DNA of 64,000 bases, taken from contig NW_004457671.1 in assembly GCF_000313135.1 (NCBI RefSeq), forward strand, positions 34,797-98,796, in the 5' to 3' direction. Position numbers and translations under genes: made by a program. The notes below the pieces were generated by a model. It did not search any database. It was not told where the DNA came from and saw nothing but the letters and a program-made list of their open reading frames with translations. Positions 48,255 to 60,372 of this stretch are shown in pieces; position 1 is the first letter of the stretch, and every line of letters starts with the position of its first letter. This DNA is from Acanthamoeba castellanii str. Neff. Its lineage: Eukaryota; Discosea; Longamoebia; Acanthamoebidae.

Positions 48255-49276
48255 TTAAATGCGGGTGCCGGTGGGGTGGGTGGCGGCCATGGCGGGATCG
48301 GCCATGCCGTGCTTGAGCATGCGGCCCTCCTCCTTCTTGACCGGGTTGCGCGTGATGGTGCCGGCCAACTCCTTGGCCGTGCCCTTGATCTTCTGCCCCA
48401 CCGTCGAGTGCTGCTGCTCGTGGTGGTGGCCTGTGGTCGTGGTGCCGGTGGTGCCGTAGCGCTCGCCGGGCAGGGTGGTCGCGCCGGCCGTGGTCGACAG
48501 CCGCCGCTCGGCCTCGAGGGCGCCCACACCACCACCATGATGGGCACCGGCGGTGGTGGCGAGGGGCTGGTGCTGATGGGCGGAAAGGCCGGTGGTGCCT
48601 GTGAGTGCAGCGCCCATCAAGGGCTTCTCGACGACGGGCGGCAGCATCGTGGTGCGGTCCTGCTCGAGGACGCGCCGCTCGGTGGTGATCTGGGTCTTGA
48701 TGGTGGGCTGGATGCGGTGCTCGCGCTCGTGGATGACCGGCTGGATGTGGTGCTCTCGGCGCACCTCGACCGGCCGCTCCACGACGACCTCGCGCTCGAC
48801 GATGGGCTGGTGCTCCACCACACTGGTCGTCGCACCACGCATGGCTGTTCCAAGACCAGTTCCGGCGGCGGCGCCCGCGAGCGGCATGCTCGCGCCGGTC
48901 ACGCCGTGACCATGCTTGAGGGCCTTGCGTTCCTGCTTGGACAGGTGGTGGTGGTGGTCGTTGTGTCCCATGAGGCCGGTACCGGTGGCCGGCAGCATCG
49001 TGGTGGTTCTAGCCAAGGGAGCAGCACCTAGGGGAGAGGCGCCGATGGGAGTGGTGGTCGACTGGTGGAGAGTCGACTGGCCGATCGGCAAGTTGCCTGG
49101 TGCGCCGCTGGCCTGGGGCATGGTGGTGTTGAGCAGGCCGCCGGTGGTGGCGCCGATGGGCGTGGTCGATGGGCGCAGCGGCGACTGGCCAACCGAGGTT
49201 GCTCCCAGGTTGTTCAACCCGTTACCGGCCAAGGGAACGGTCGTGGTGTGGTGTTGGTAGTGTTGAAGTTGGACAT
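48255..49276 (-). CDS. Hydrophilin/CsbD-like stress protein
   Basis: Highly hydrophilic protein of Gly, Thr, Ala and His-rich repeats, of the sort made during desiccation, encystment or other stress. The central part has arrays of charged pairs (VEREVVVERPVEVRREHHIQ, then PVIHEREHRIQPTIK), the motif RTTMLPPVVEKPL, and near the C-terminus a CsbD-like segment GQKIKGTAKELAGTITRNP followed by VKKEEGR. It stops at TAA 48257-48255. The start is unsure: a Met at 49276 gives MSNFNTTNTTPRPFPWP and needs a 43-bp intron that restores phase at SPLRPSTTPIG; alternatively an uninterrupted frame runs back to a Met at 49403. A truncated duplicate is at 43762-43930. No membrane segment or signal peptide. Confidence 0.65.
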
Positions 49277-49403
49277 GGTTTCGGTGTTGTTGTAGTTGTT
49301 CGCTTGTGTTGTTGGTAATGATGATGTTGCTACAACATGACTGCAGGTTTATGTAGTTCGTGGTGGGTACCGGAGGAGAGAAGCCAACGAAAGAAGGAAC
49401 CAA

Positions 49404-49732
49404 AGCCCAGGGGATGGTGAGGTGGCCGCAAGGAGGAGCTCAACGTGCACCCGTGAGGCCACCATCTCCAGCAGCTATAGGGCGTGACACTCTCTTCGGG
49501 GAGCGGTCGTGACACCAAACAAAGGTAAGGCACGTACGGAATGCTCAGTTCGCCCAACCCAGCCCTTTCTTTCGATTGGATTCCATCACACTTATTGCAA
49601 CTCCGCCAACGGCACATGTTGAAACCAACTTGACACTAACTCCAGTTGGCCAATCAGTATCTGGGATTTATGTTATGTTGTTATGTTTAATGATAATGTG
49701 GTGGGACACGGAGAGTACAGCGAGAGCTGCGC
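49404..49732. other. Spacer between hydrophilin-like and ankyrin genes
   Basis: About 330 bp without a supported exon or repeat. It should include the promoter of the hydrophilin-like gene on its left side and the 3' UTR of the ankyrin gene on its right. Confidence 0.4.
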
Positions 49733-52700
49733 TCAGAAGAGACGCGTCTCGGCAAAGAGGGCGAGGGTGGCGGCGAGTGCGCGCATGGCGTGGGCCAGCC
49801 CGAGCGCGTTTCGTGGCTCCATGACTCGCAGGGCTCGCGCGTTGGTCCAAAGCTTGATTTGTGTCACAAAATAGGCCTTTTAACACACACACGACACACG
49901 ACACACCGCACACACTCACGGTCAGCTAAGGCTACAGCGAAACCAGGCGCGGGGGCGAAGGGCGTACGGCGGTCTTGGTGGCGAGGTTGATCTGAGCGGC
50001 GAGGACGGGCTCCTGGCCGCCCAGCGCGTTGGCGGTGACGAGGGCCATGCAGATCATCTGCGTGGCCATGCCTGTGGCCTCTCGCGCGCCCTTGATCACG
50101 CGCCCGGGGTCGATCGGCTCCACCAGCGCCTTGCACACATTGTTGTTCAGCTCCGCCGCCTGTGCGACACACGACATGACACGACACGACACGACGCACG
50201 CGACACGCGACACACGACACGACACGCACAGCACACTGTGGTGAGCGTCGACGGCGAAGCTGTTGTGATTTGGGGAGGGGGGACACGTACGACTTGAGCG
50301 ATGAGGGCAGCGGCCTGTCGCTCGCGCGGCTGGGGTGGTGGGGCGGGGGCGGAGGGCGAGGACAAGCGGGCCGAGGCCGCAGCGAGCTGTCGCAGGGCCA
50401 CAGCGAAGTGGGCCGACTCGTCGCCCCCGGCGTTCATATCCGCAATCGTCGATTGTTGTGCTGTGTGGTCGATCCAACACGACACGCGACACGCGACACG
50501 ACACGACACGACCAACGACACGACACGACACGAGAAGAGATTAGCCGCTCAACCACCAAACGAAGGAAAGCGATGAAGGGAGGCAGGCGTCGGTACAGGA
50601 AAGGGTGGAGAGCTTGTGGTACTGTTCGGCGAGGGCTCGGGCCAGGGCGGCCAGGTTGCTTCGCGCGGCCTGGCGGAAGGTTAGGTTAGGGTCGGGGCGT
50701 GACGACGCAATCGCGGTGAACTCGCAGACGGTGTAAAGGGGTACCTGGTCCTGGGGGTTGGAGTAGGCGGTCTTGGCGGAGATGATGAGGGCCTCCATGA
50801 TGCGTCCGATGGTCCAGCCGGCCTCGCCCACCTGCTCCTGGCCCTGCGTGTTACCCATTCGCAGCATCGTTCGATACACCTCCCGCATCAACTGTAGTAA
50901 TTGTTGTCAGCTTTCAGCACAAACGACACGCACGACACGCACGACACGACACGACACGACACGACAGGGGTACGTTGATGGCGTTGGCGGCGGCGAGACG
51001 TGAGGATTTGAGCAGGGCGATGTCGGACGTGGGCTGCAGGGCGGCCTGCAGCAGCGCTTTGGTGGCCACCGCGGTCTCCTGCACGGCCGACGCCGTCTCG
51101 GCGCCGATCTGACCGACGAGCGAGAACTGGACGTTGGACACCGCATGCGTGCCTCGCTTGGCCATGTCGCCCAGGTTCTTGTATGGCGTTATCGCTCCTG
51201 CGTTGCATCTGCCCGTGAGCGCACAACACACACCGCACACACCGCACACACCGCACGTACCGGGATCTCCGTTGATTTGGCGCAGGACGAGGGAGAGGCC
51301 CGACACGCTTTGCATGGCGCGCTGGGCCGCGGACTCGACCTCACCGCCGACCTGCTGGCTGGCGCGCTTGAGCGCGCGGAGCCCGCTCGAGAAGCTCACC
51401 AGCGACGAGTTGAGCAGGAGGATCTCCTGGTCGCCGAACGGCACCGACGCAGCGCCGAGCGCGAGGTGTGACATGGCCTCCACCATCTCCTCCAGCGCCG
51501 ACTCGAGCTCCGCCACGCCCGCCGCCGCCGCATTCAGCCGGGTGCCCATGTCGCTGCCGCCGAACGGGTCGACCGGCGGCGGCTGGGCCTGGGGCGACGG
51601 CGCGCGCTGCTGGTCGACGGACCGCGACAGGGCGCCGGGCGAGAGCGACTGCACCTGCGCCACCGGCGATGGTGCCGGTGATGCGGTGACGGGCTGGGCG
51701 CCGGCGACACTCAGTCGGCCCATGGCCGGGGCGAGGCCTGTGACCGACGTGGGCGCGCCGGGCGCAGTGGGCTGGATGTTGGGCATGGCGACGGCCGGCT
51801 GCGGCGACGCAGGTGAACCGGGCGCGGGCGTGGCGTCGACGGTCGCGGGAGCGGCGGATGATGAAGATGAGGAGGAAGAGGATGCGGCGCCGGAGGCATC
51901 GGCGAGGCTGACCACCTTGTCGCCCCACTTGGCGGTCGAGGCCGACGGCTCCTGGTAGTAGTAGACTCGCGGCGCTTTCGATCGCTGGATCGCAGCCTCG
52001 CCTGCAATTGTAATCGTACCAGAGAATTAAATTGAATTGTTATTTCCTGATTTATATTTCCTCATAAATAAATTCAGAATTAATAGTATCGAATATAATT
52101 ATAATTAATAGATTAAATAAATAAAAGCATATAAACAAAAGGTGGGGAGGCAAAGAGAGAGGCGAGCGGTACTGCGCATGCGTTGGGTGGCGCTGCGCGA
52201 GAGGTACTGGTCGCTCTTGTCCCAGACGGTGTGGCCGTGCTTTGTGGGGATGTCGGAATTGGCTCCGCTGCGGATGAGGAAGTAGGCCATCGCCTCCTTC
52301 CGCGCTATCACCGCCCTGTACAACGCCTGCACTCGCAAACACATAGCATCACACACACGACACCACATCACACGACACACACGACACACACGACACAACA
52401 GCACAGCACAATAACGCAGAACACGAAAGGCCCAGAGAGAAATAAGATGAGCTCATTCTTGCGACACCTGTTGGTGAAGAGTGTGTGCGTACTGTCTGTC
52501 CCTGGTTGTCTTGCGAATCCAGATTGAATTTGTATTCAATGAGGAATTTGACTAAATCCATTTTATCATTTTCGGCGGCGATGTGCAGGATCGTGCGTCC
52601 CTCCGCATCTTGAGCGCCAAGCGGCGTGCCCTGTAATTTAATGCAAAATATATCATTTTAAAATAAGGTTCCAAGTAGCCCATCTTTGGCAAGATCTCGA

Positions 52701-52790
52701 GTGGCGCACCTTCTTGAGCAGGGCTTTGATCTTTTTGAGGTTGCCTTTGGTAGCGGCCTTGAAGTAGGATGCAGTCTGCTTGTTACTCAT
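49733..52790 (-). CDS. Ankyrin-repeat protein with long helical C-terminal region
   Basis: Starts MSNKQTASYFKAATKGNLKK at 52790. The first three exons encode three ankyrin repeats (GRTILHIAAENDKMDLVKFL, then ALYRAVIARKEAMAYFLIRS and GANSDIPTKHGHTVWD). A Ser/Pro/Ala-rich linker follows (51500-51950), then about 400 residues of Ala/Leu-rich helices (LNAAAAGVAELESALEEMVE, ALAEQYHKLS, GMATQMICMALVTANALGGQ), which recall talin/vinculin-type bundles. The C-terminus is ambiguous: reading through ends near 49932, while a final exon encoding LWTNARALRVMEPRNALGLA ends at TGA 49735-49733 and fits the helical pattern better. Possible cytoskeletal adaptor; inference only. Confidence 0.6.
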
Positions 52791-52883
52791 CTCGGCCGCT
52801 CACTCGTCTATCACCCTGGTCGCCTCCTCTTCTTGTTTTCGTTCACCAGTGGTGTTCGTGCAAGCCTCCCACAGCCACGTCAG

Positions 52884-52895
52884 GCTGACGTCAGC
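52884..52895. promoter_or_regulatory. CRE-like palindrome GCTGACGTCAGC
   Basis: Perfect 12-bp palindrome with a TGACGTCA core, in the 288-bp divergent promoter between the ankyrin gene and the gene at 53079. The same 12-mer plus GCC recurs at 60522-60533 in another divergent promoter. Confidence 0.5.
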
Positions 52896-52933
52896 GCCAT
52901 TTTGCCGTTGTTCCATTTAATGTAGACATGGCG

Positions 52934-52946
52934 TTTTGGCGCGAAA
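52934..52946 (-). promoter_or_regulatory. E2F/DP-like site TTTTGGCGCGAAA
   Basis: Canonical E2F-type sequence, the exact reverse complement of that at 12013-12025. It lies about 145 bp upstream of the gene at 53079, suggesting cell-cycle control of one or both neighbours. Confidence 0.5.
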
Positions 52947-53078
52947 CAGAACCGGTGCAAAAACGGTACAAAGCACGCGTTGTGTTGTCCGTCGGCGAAG
53001 CACATTTCAACGCGATTGGCGAGTTGGATTGAGTCAGGAAGGAGTAGAAGAAGAGAGGAGAACATAAGTTGTAGAAAG

Positions 53079-53987
53079 ATGGAGTTGCTTCCCAATCCCG
53101 AGCAGATGAGACACATGCTGAGATCTCCACGACGGCCGGACCTGCTGCGAATCTCACCACGCAATAACTACAGACTTAAGCGGCGAGATAGAAGGTGAGC
53201 CTCTTCATCTACGCTCTCTTCGACTTACACTCCTCTCAAGCTCATCACACTGGAGTCACGGTTTAACTAATCTCTTTTCGTCTTCATCAGTGAGGAGGAT
53301 GAACAGAAAAAGATCGGCAAGGGCCGAGAAGGCCAGCAGCTGTTCGTCTATCACAAGAAGAAGCGAACCGAGAAGTTCGTTCGGAGCGAGACCAACCATC
53401 GGGTGATGACCAAGGCCGAGCTGGCCGGCTGGGAGAAGGAGGTCGAGCGCGCGCACCCGGACAACCCCAAGATTTGTGGCGGCGCCGGCGCCACCGCCAT
53501 CCCGGGCATCGCCCTCAAGGCCGATCCGCTGCATCGAAGTGCGCTGCTGCGCGAGAAGGAGAACGTCGACTTCATCCTCAACAATGAAACATTCGAGCTA
53601 GCCGAAGAGGAGATTTCGCCAGCGCCGGAACACAACAAGAAGCGACACGGCGCGAAGAGCCCGCTGCGGCTCGAACTCGACGTCAGCGTCATCGGCATGG
53701 CGACGAATCGCCACCACAACACAGTGGAAGCCTCGTTCATCGATCCTCTCTCGTCATCCACAATGGACATTTCCATAATCGTCCCGCCAAGCCGATCTCG
53801 CTCATCCATTGCCCAACCCTCGGCATCATCCACGAAGAGGCTGGCCCTCTCACACGTCGCCGATCCGCTGACGCCAGTCGTCCCGGCCCAACAGCCCACC
53901 AGGCGCTACGCGCGGCGGGGCAAGACGCGACCAACCTGCAAGCTGAGCACCATCCCTGAGACACAACAACCTACGCCTCCATCTTGA
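53079..53987 (+). CDS. Unrecognised basic, probably nuclear protein
   Basis: Exons 53079-53194 and 53291-53987 join in phase to give 270 residues. I do not recognise a family. The N-terminus (MELLPNPEQMRHMLRSPRRP, then RISPRNNYRLKRRDR) contains SPR and SPRR motifs, and residues 40-80 are Lys/Arg-rich (KKIGKGREG, YHKKKRTEKFVRSE). The C-terminus is Ser/Pro-rich with RRYARRGKTRP. Several S/T-P sites are visible, as in CDK targets. With an E2F-like site in its promoter, a cell-cycle or chromatin role is a reasonable guess but is not shown. The start has context AAAGATGG. Confidence 0.6.
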
Positions 53988-54145
53988 TCATGCTTTCTTC
54001 TCGCGCAAGTTCTCATTCCACTTCTTTATTATTTTATTCTTGTACATTTTTAATACTCGCATTTGCTCCGATTAGGATAAATACAGAATATGTATTTATT
54101 TCGTAAAGCCACATAAAAAATAGGCTCTACACGTACCTCTGATCA

Positions 54146-57100
54146 TCAGCTGGAGGGGATCTGGCGGAGCGATGAGTAGAAGTTGGCGCAAGGGGCGTGG
54201 TAGAGCGAGCCTTGGAGCGAGAGCTGGACGTCGAGCGGGGTCACGGAGGCGAGACACAACGGGCAGCGCGAGCGGCCAGACCAGGCCTGCTTGTCGCTCT
54301 TCTCCAGCTGCTCCTGCCACCGCTGGAGGTCGGTCAAGGGCTTGAAGTTGAGACCGGCGATGACCTCCTTGAACACCACCCACGCGGTGTCGATCTCGAG
54401 AGCCAGCTCCTTGGCCATGTCCGACTCCCAATTCTTTCCCACGCGCCTCCCGATCTTGTACACCTCGCACAACCCTGCATTGATCATGGAACGTTGTTAG
54501 TTAAGTGCAGGATTCACGCACTACACACGACGCACACGACACACACACGACACACACGACACACATGGTGGCTTACCGAGCAGGTAGGCGTCAACTTTCT
54601 CCGAACGGAGGGTCGAGGAGAGCATGGCCGCGTTGGAGACCTCCACAAGCTGCTGAAAGATCACCGAGCCTGGTGCGTGAAAGGAAAGGGGAGGGAGAGA
54701 TCAGCGAGGGTTGAGCGTTACGCCGAGCAGAGAAGAGCGGCGCTGGACAAACCTTGCTGGAGATGGACCAGGGTCTGTCGCATGGCTTGCTCGTGCCAGT
54801 CCACCTGGCCCGGGCGGGCCGATTTGGCCTTCTCACCGGCCGGTGCGGCAGCCGCGGAGCCATTGTCGAACGACGCGAAGCTGCCAAACTCGGACGAAGC
54901 CGATCCGTCGGCGGCGAGATGGTGATGCTTGCGTGCTTCGGCTTCCATCGCCCGGGCGACGTCGGGGGAGGGCAGCAGCGGAATACCACCGCCGTTGGCG
55001 ATCAAACTGGGCGACGGGAATGCCGCGGGAGCTGACGCGGGCATCGGTGGAGCGGCGGAAACGGCGAAGGGCGGGACGGACGATGACGACGACGAAGCTG
55101 CGGAAGAAGACAAGGGAGGGCCGAACGAGAGGCCGGAGAAGGAGGAAGCAGGCTCCGAAGCTACGGGCGCAGCCGCGGGAGGTTCGGCGGCCGCGGATGG
55201 GTTCGACGCGAAGGACGTCCACTCGTCGTCTTCCGCTTGGCTGGGCTGAGCCGATGGTGCCGACATCGGCACGGATTCGGGCGCAGTGGGCTGTTGTTGA
55301 GTCGCGTAGGGCATCATTGCCGCCGACACGGCGAGCATGTGGTGGTAGGCGGCCATGTTGTAGTCGCTGACCGACATGCCCGAGGCCGCGGCGGGCGGGA
55401 ACGCAGCAGCAAAGCCGGGCGGTGCGGTCTCAAAGGATTGTTGGTGGCCGGCCAGCTGCTGAGAGGGTACTGCAAAGGTTGAGCTGGCGAAGTCATTGGC
55501 ACTGGCCACGACCGGGTACGCAGACGCGTTGAATCCTAGAGCATCCGCTGCAGCAAGGACAGGTCAGCATCCCTCGAGACACAGTCGCTGACATCTGATT
55601 TTGGGCGAGAACCTGATGATGTTGCACGCTCGGACACGAAGTCGCCAAAGTCGTCGACTTCGGCAGTCGGTGCTGCGCTGGGTTGCGGTGCCTCGGTGGC
55701 GATGTTCGCGAAGATATTCTTGTACGAGTCGTCGTTCCAGTTGAAGGCTCGCGTGCTCTGCGCTTTCGTGGCTGCCGACTGTTGAGGGGAGAAAACGAAA
55801 CACGAAATTAGCAGACCGTAACCGACTGAGCGTCGCGCTGTCCGGGCGGTACCTGAGTGACCGGCTGTGCTGGCTGGCTGACCTGGTCGGGCTTCTTTGC
55901 CGCCTCCCCAGCCAGCGTCCTCTTCTCGATGTTCGAGAACTTGTGCATAAGCGCATCGAGGTTCGATGACGAAGGCGCCTGAACCGCGGGCGCTTTGCTC
56001 GGCGCCGATGGCGTAGACGCGGCCTTAGGACCAGAGGACGAAAAGGTCCAGTCCTCATCGAATCCATTGCTCGGGAGTCCAGCAGAGACTTGGGAAGCCG
56101 GTGGGCTGGGGCTCGGCATGGAGGCGGATAGAAGTGACGGTGCCGACGATTGCTGTGAAGCAGGTGGCGTGGCGATGCGGCTCGTAGATGACGCGGCCGG
56201 TGCGGCGGAGAAGAACAGATCAAAATCGGAGGCGGCGGAAGCAGGAGCTGGGGAGGAAGAGGGTGCAAGAGGCGCGAGCGCTGCCGCCGGCGGTTGAGAA
56301 GCAGCATCAACAGCCGCAGGTTGACCTACCATTGGCTGGGAGGAATGGGGTGCGCCGCTGCTGAGCGGTGCCTTGGGCGCGGAAACGAAATCCTCGAACT
56401 CGCCGGAAAGAGAAGCAGCAGAATGAGAAGAAAAGGAAGAGGCCGGAACGCTAACGGAGGGTTCCAGCAGCGAAGCCGAGGCGAGTGGCCCGGAACGGAA
56501 AGCAGCTGTTGCTGGAGGAGGTCCGCTGGCGAGTGCATTGAGGCTAGGTCCCCGCGCGGGTGCGGGAGCAGCCGACGACGAAGGGGCGAGAGCAGTCGAT
56601 GCGGCGGGCTTCATGATGGAGGAGAAGAAGCTGTTCACTGTCCCGGACGACGAACCAGCGGAAGGTGTGGCACTCAAGGAGGAGAAGGCGGAGGCAGACG
56701 AATAAGAGGAAGAGGTGCCGGCAGGTGCAGCAGGTGTCGGAGTGAGGCCAGCGTGAGGAGGGAGCGAAGCACCCATCATCGAGCCGAAGGTAGAGTAGGA
56801 GGAGGGAACCGCAGAGGCCAAGCCCGTAGTGTGGAAGGCGGAGGGAGCCGCGTCTGCAGAAGCAGCGGAAGCAAACTCGCCAAAGTCGTCTGTGGGCGCC
56901 GCCTGCTCGTGTGCTGGCTGGGCAGCTCCTGCGGCAGGCACAGCGTACTGATACATAGCCGGCATCTGCGTGCAAATGAGATTCTTATTATCTCTATCAC
57001 TTAATGCCCTCAACAAAGGCGCATGTACCTGGTACATGGCTGCCTGCTGTTGCATCGCCGCCCAGTACTGTTGCTGTTGTTGGTACATCGCCTCGGCAGG

Positions 57101-57235
57101 TGTCCCCGCAGTAGCGCTAGGATTCCCACCGTAGCCGTAGGCCGTGCCCGTGGCACCCCATTGCGCCGCGTTGGGCGTTTGCCCCACCACGGCTGGGGTG
57201 GCGTAATAGTAGTAATTCTGTTGTGGATTCGACAT
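54146..57235 (-). CDS. Synergin-gamma/aftiphilin-like clathrin adaptor accessory protein
   Basis: Large, mostly disordered Ser/Ala/Pro-rich protein starting MSNPQQNYYYYATPAVVGQT and stopping at TGA 54148-54146. Repeated acidic-phenylalanine motifs bind AP-1/GGA ear domains in this family: DDFGEF, EFEDF, DFDLFF, DDFGDF, EFGSFASF, EDDEW and DEDWTF. The last exons form a conserved helical/Cys region: FQQLVEVSNAAMLSS, AKELALEIDTAWVVFKEVI, then CPLCLASVTPLD and YHAPCANFY, which matches the YHASCANFW end of animal synergin gamma. Its own pattern predicts a role in AP-1 dependent TGN-endosome traffic. Composition alone would be weak evidence; the C-terminal cysteine block is what fixes the call. Confidence 0.75.
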
Positions 57236-57410
57236 GTTCGCCCTCCCTTTCGATCTTCTGGCTAGATACGCAAGCCCAGGAAAATGGCGCCAAAGATGAA
57301 AGAAAATCAAATAGAAAAGGGAAATAAAACCAAACGCAGGCAAAGATGGCAACGGGTCCTGGCTCTCATCTTGCGTTTCACGGTGGCACGAAGCAGAAGC
57401 GACTAAGGCG

Positions 57411-59729
57411 ATGAGTGCCAATGAATATATCGTTGCCAGCTCGCCGAGTCGAACTGTGCCGCAGTTTCTGAGGTCGCGCGAACTGGGTGCACCGTCTCCT
57501 GCTCGGCGCGAGGCGGAGGTGCGTAGCGGTCTTGTGGAGAGGCTGCCACTTTCTCTACGCGAGCGAAAGCTTCCTGTGGAGCGCTACCGGTTCGATAAGG
57601 TGCGGTTCTTCTACGTTCTTCTTCTTGCACCTTCTCGAAGCCCGAGCGACAGACGCACTCTTTGGTCAACGTGAAGGTCTTTGCATCCGCGTGGCTGGAC
57701 GCCGATACCGTGGTCTTCGGCACAAAGGACAACAAGGTACTATCGCGCATCCACTTGGGAGAGGAGCTCAACCTTTCGCTTCGTGCTGCAGTTGTTCGTC
57801 TGCGGTCCCCGCTCTCCACGCGTGACGCACATTCCCTTGCACGACACTACACACGCGCCACTCGCCGACCAGTGCGGTATTCACAGGTTGTTCGCCTTCC
57901 TCACCCACTGGCGTTGATGAATCTCACTGTTCGATCGTCTGGTGGCCTTCTGTTCGCATCAGTTTCAACGACAACCGCAGTCTCCTGGCAACTGGCGCAC
58001 GTTCCTTGAACGCCCTTGCCTCTGTCAGAGCGAACCACTTACGCTACTCATCGCTCTGTAGGCTGCTTCGGCCGCTGACATGCTGCTCGTGTCATTGCCC
58101 AGTTTCACTCCGGTCGCAGTGTTATCGGTAACATATCCTTCTCAATTCGCTTGAGAGGAGGAACTGATGTCCTTCGCTCTCACAGGGACATGACGATTGG
58201 GTGTTCTCTTCAGGTAACACGACACAGCAGACTCATGTCTATGGGCGACTCACAGTTGCGCGATGCATACCTCGCATCAGAGTTCGTGAGCGAAGACACG
58301 CTGCTTTCTTGTACGCTCGCTCACAAACCTAGCGCTACTCGTCTGGCCACTGACTAATACCCCTTGTACAGCTTCTCGTGACAGAACAGTCAAGGTGTGG
58401 CGATGCAACACCGACCAACCCGCAAACGAGGGGAGGTCGACGTCCCTGTGTGACGCGACTCTCCCGCGACTTGAGTCCGTGGTCACAAGGCGCGAGCATG
58501 CCTTCAAAGTGCGCGATCTCAAGGTTTGCCTGGCCCTCTTTGAGTAGCTTTCTCCGGCTTGCTGACCCTTCTTCTCACAGTATAACCGTAAAGCCGGCGT
58601 ACGTTGAGGTGATGCACACTGAGGGTGGTCTGTAGCTGACGTGCTTCGTCTTGCAGTCGTTTTGTACTCTAGGCAGCGAGGGGTAATACGCCAGTACTCG
58701 GCGCGAGTGGGGCGCTTCTGACCTTTCCTTCACAGGTGCATCAAGGTGTGGGATGTGGCCAATTTGGACGTGGTACGGCTCCCGATTCAGGAGTGCCTTC
58801 CCCCTTCGGTGTGCTGAACTGTCCTTGTGCCCTGCTCTACAGATCACCACCGTACCACTGGAGGATACGAACGACCTGACTTGTATGTCCCTACAAGAAG
58901 ATCATGACGTGGTTGGTAAGATTTACTCCCGTAACGCCGCTTTCAGCGCTAAAGCCCAGTCTTTTGCAGCTGTTGGTTCGCAGTACTGGATCACGCTGAT
59001 CGACCGGCGGTCCGGCGTCGTCATCAACCAGATCCGCTCGGTGGATCAGGAGTGGGGTATGCAGGCATTATATCGACATCGTTGGAGCCTGATCATCCTC
59101 TCCTCTGCACACAGGCGTCCGCTCGCTAAACTTCCTAGGCCAGAAGACCATTTCCATCGGTATATCTTGTCCATCAACTGATGTGTATATTATGGAGGAT
59201 GATCATCTTCGTGGTAGGAGGAGGAATGGGTCGTCTAGCGTTCTACGACATGTGCGCGGACAAGTACCGACCGATCGATAAGCACTCGCAGCAGCCCTAC
59301 CTCACCCTGGGTGATGGCTGGATCGTACGTCACTATCCTCAATCGCGTACAACTGTCGCGGCTGACACCTTGAGATCATGTCAGGCCAAGGACGAGATGT
59401 ATCGGAACTACCTCGCCCAGAACGTACGAAGCAACGCAGTCGCCCTGTACTGCTCGTTTGTGCCCACACATGTTCTTGGTGCAGCACAACCAGCCCGTTC
59501 CGAATGCTGTGTACACTCACTGTTATGATCCCACCTTCACCCGGCTCTTCGTTGGTACGTCGCCATCCGCTCCACTCGTGTCTTCTTTCAACACTCACCA
59601 CTCTTCTTGTTGAAGGAGGCGGCCCGCTGCTGGTACAAATCTCTCCCCTTTGCGGCACACACCTACAGGTGCTCACCTGCGTGGACCATCCAGTTGGGGC
59701 TGAAGGGCGCCTACGCGGCATTCTGGTGA
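57411..59729 (+). CDS. DCAF12: DCAF12-like WD40 protein
   Basis: Substrate receptor of CRL4 (DDB1-CUL4) ubiquitin ligase in animals, reading C-terminal degrons. Starts MSANEYIVASSPSRTVPQFL. Family blocks follow: VFASAWLDADTVVFGTKDNK, ADQCGIH, GHDDWVFS, SRDRTVKVW, KVRDLKYN, AVGSQYWITLIDRRSG, QEWGVRSLNFLGQKTISIGG, GWIAKDEMYRNYLAQN, then NAVYTHCYDPTFTRLFVGGG. These match DCAF12 closely, including the WRNYF-NAVYTHCYD region. The last block, GLKGAYAAFW then TGA (59727-59729), equals the animal C-terminus GLHGNYAGLW but is out of frame with the preceding exon as I could splice it. Without a splice there the frame runs on to about 59824. Many short introns, few with long repeats. Confidence 0.75.
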
Positions 59730-59920
59730 AGCGTCGCTCATCACGAGAGTTCAGGAGGGAACCAGCTACGCCAGGCGCAGGTTCTCTCCTCCAACACCCT
59801 TTCGAGTGTGCTCGCAGCTCATGATGGCTAATAGAAACGTTGTTTTGAGGCCAAACAGATGAAGCTGGAGGAGGGAGAGGAAGAAGAGTGGAGAAGAGGG
59901 CGCATATGTGTACATGATGA

Positions 59921-60372
59921 TTACTCGTCGGGCGAGCCGTAGAGATCGTTCTGCTGGCCGATGGCCGGGATCGAGGCCGGGGTGTTGGGGCTCTTGGCCG
60001 CCTCCGACTTGGGGCTCGACACGCTCCGGGTGCTGCGGCCGCCGCCGCCGCCTCCACCGCCGTTCTTCAGCTTGCAGGCGGTGATGACCGCGATGAGGCC
60101 GACGAGAGTGAGCAGGAAGAGCAGGGCGAAGAATCCGCCGATCGTGCCACCGGCGATGGCCCCCGTGTTTTGCCTGCGCTCATCAAAGACGTGTACCTCT
60201 TCTGCACTCCACATCGTGGGTTGGGGGGGGGATTGCAAATCATCATCAATCATTGATTGTGAGAGAAGCACGACTTGTGTCTGTAGATGGAGTTGAGGGC
60301 CAAACCTTCCTGAGCAAAGGCGGAGATTGCCAGAATGAGCAGAAGGAGTGAAGATGTAAGAACAGAGTTCAT
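59921..60372 (-). CDS. Small type I membrane protein, unknown function
   Basis: Two exons, 60372-60306 and 60201-59921, join in phase to give 115 residues. Signal peptide MNSVLTSSLLLLILAISAFA with a likely cleavage after AFA; a very short outside segment (QEEEVHVFDERRQNTGAIAG); one membrane helix (FFALLFLLTLVGLIAVITAC); then a Gly-rich linker and a Ser/Pro cytosolic tail ending LYGSPDE. The acceptor GTGCAG at 60202 was chosen because it alone keeps the frame. The divergent neighbour is also a signal-peptide membrane protein with one span and a short acidic-ended tail, so the two may be co-regulated. No family recognised. Confidence 0.65.

Noticed and set aside
48168..49031. Plus-strand 288-codon open frame
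   Set aside because: Antisense to the hydrophilin-like gene, whose frame has a homologous fragment at 43762 and family motifs; this frame has none.
53079..53987. Assigning the basic protein to a named mitotic or chromatin family
   Set aside because: SPR motifs and basic runs are too general; no diagnostic domain was recognised.
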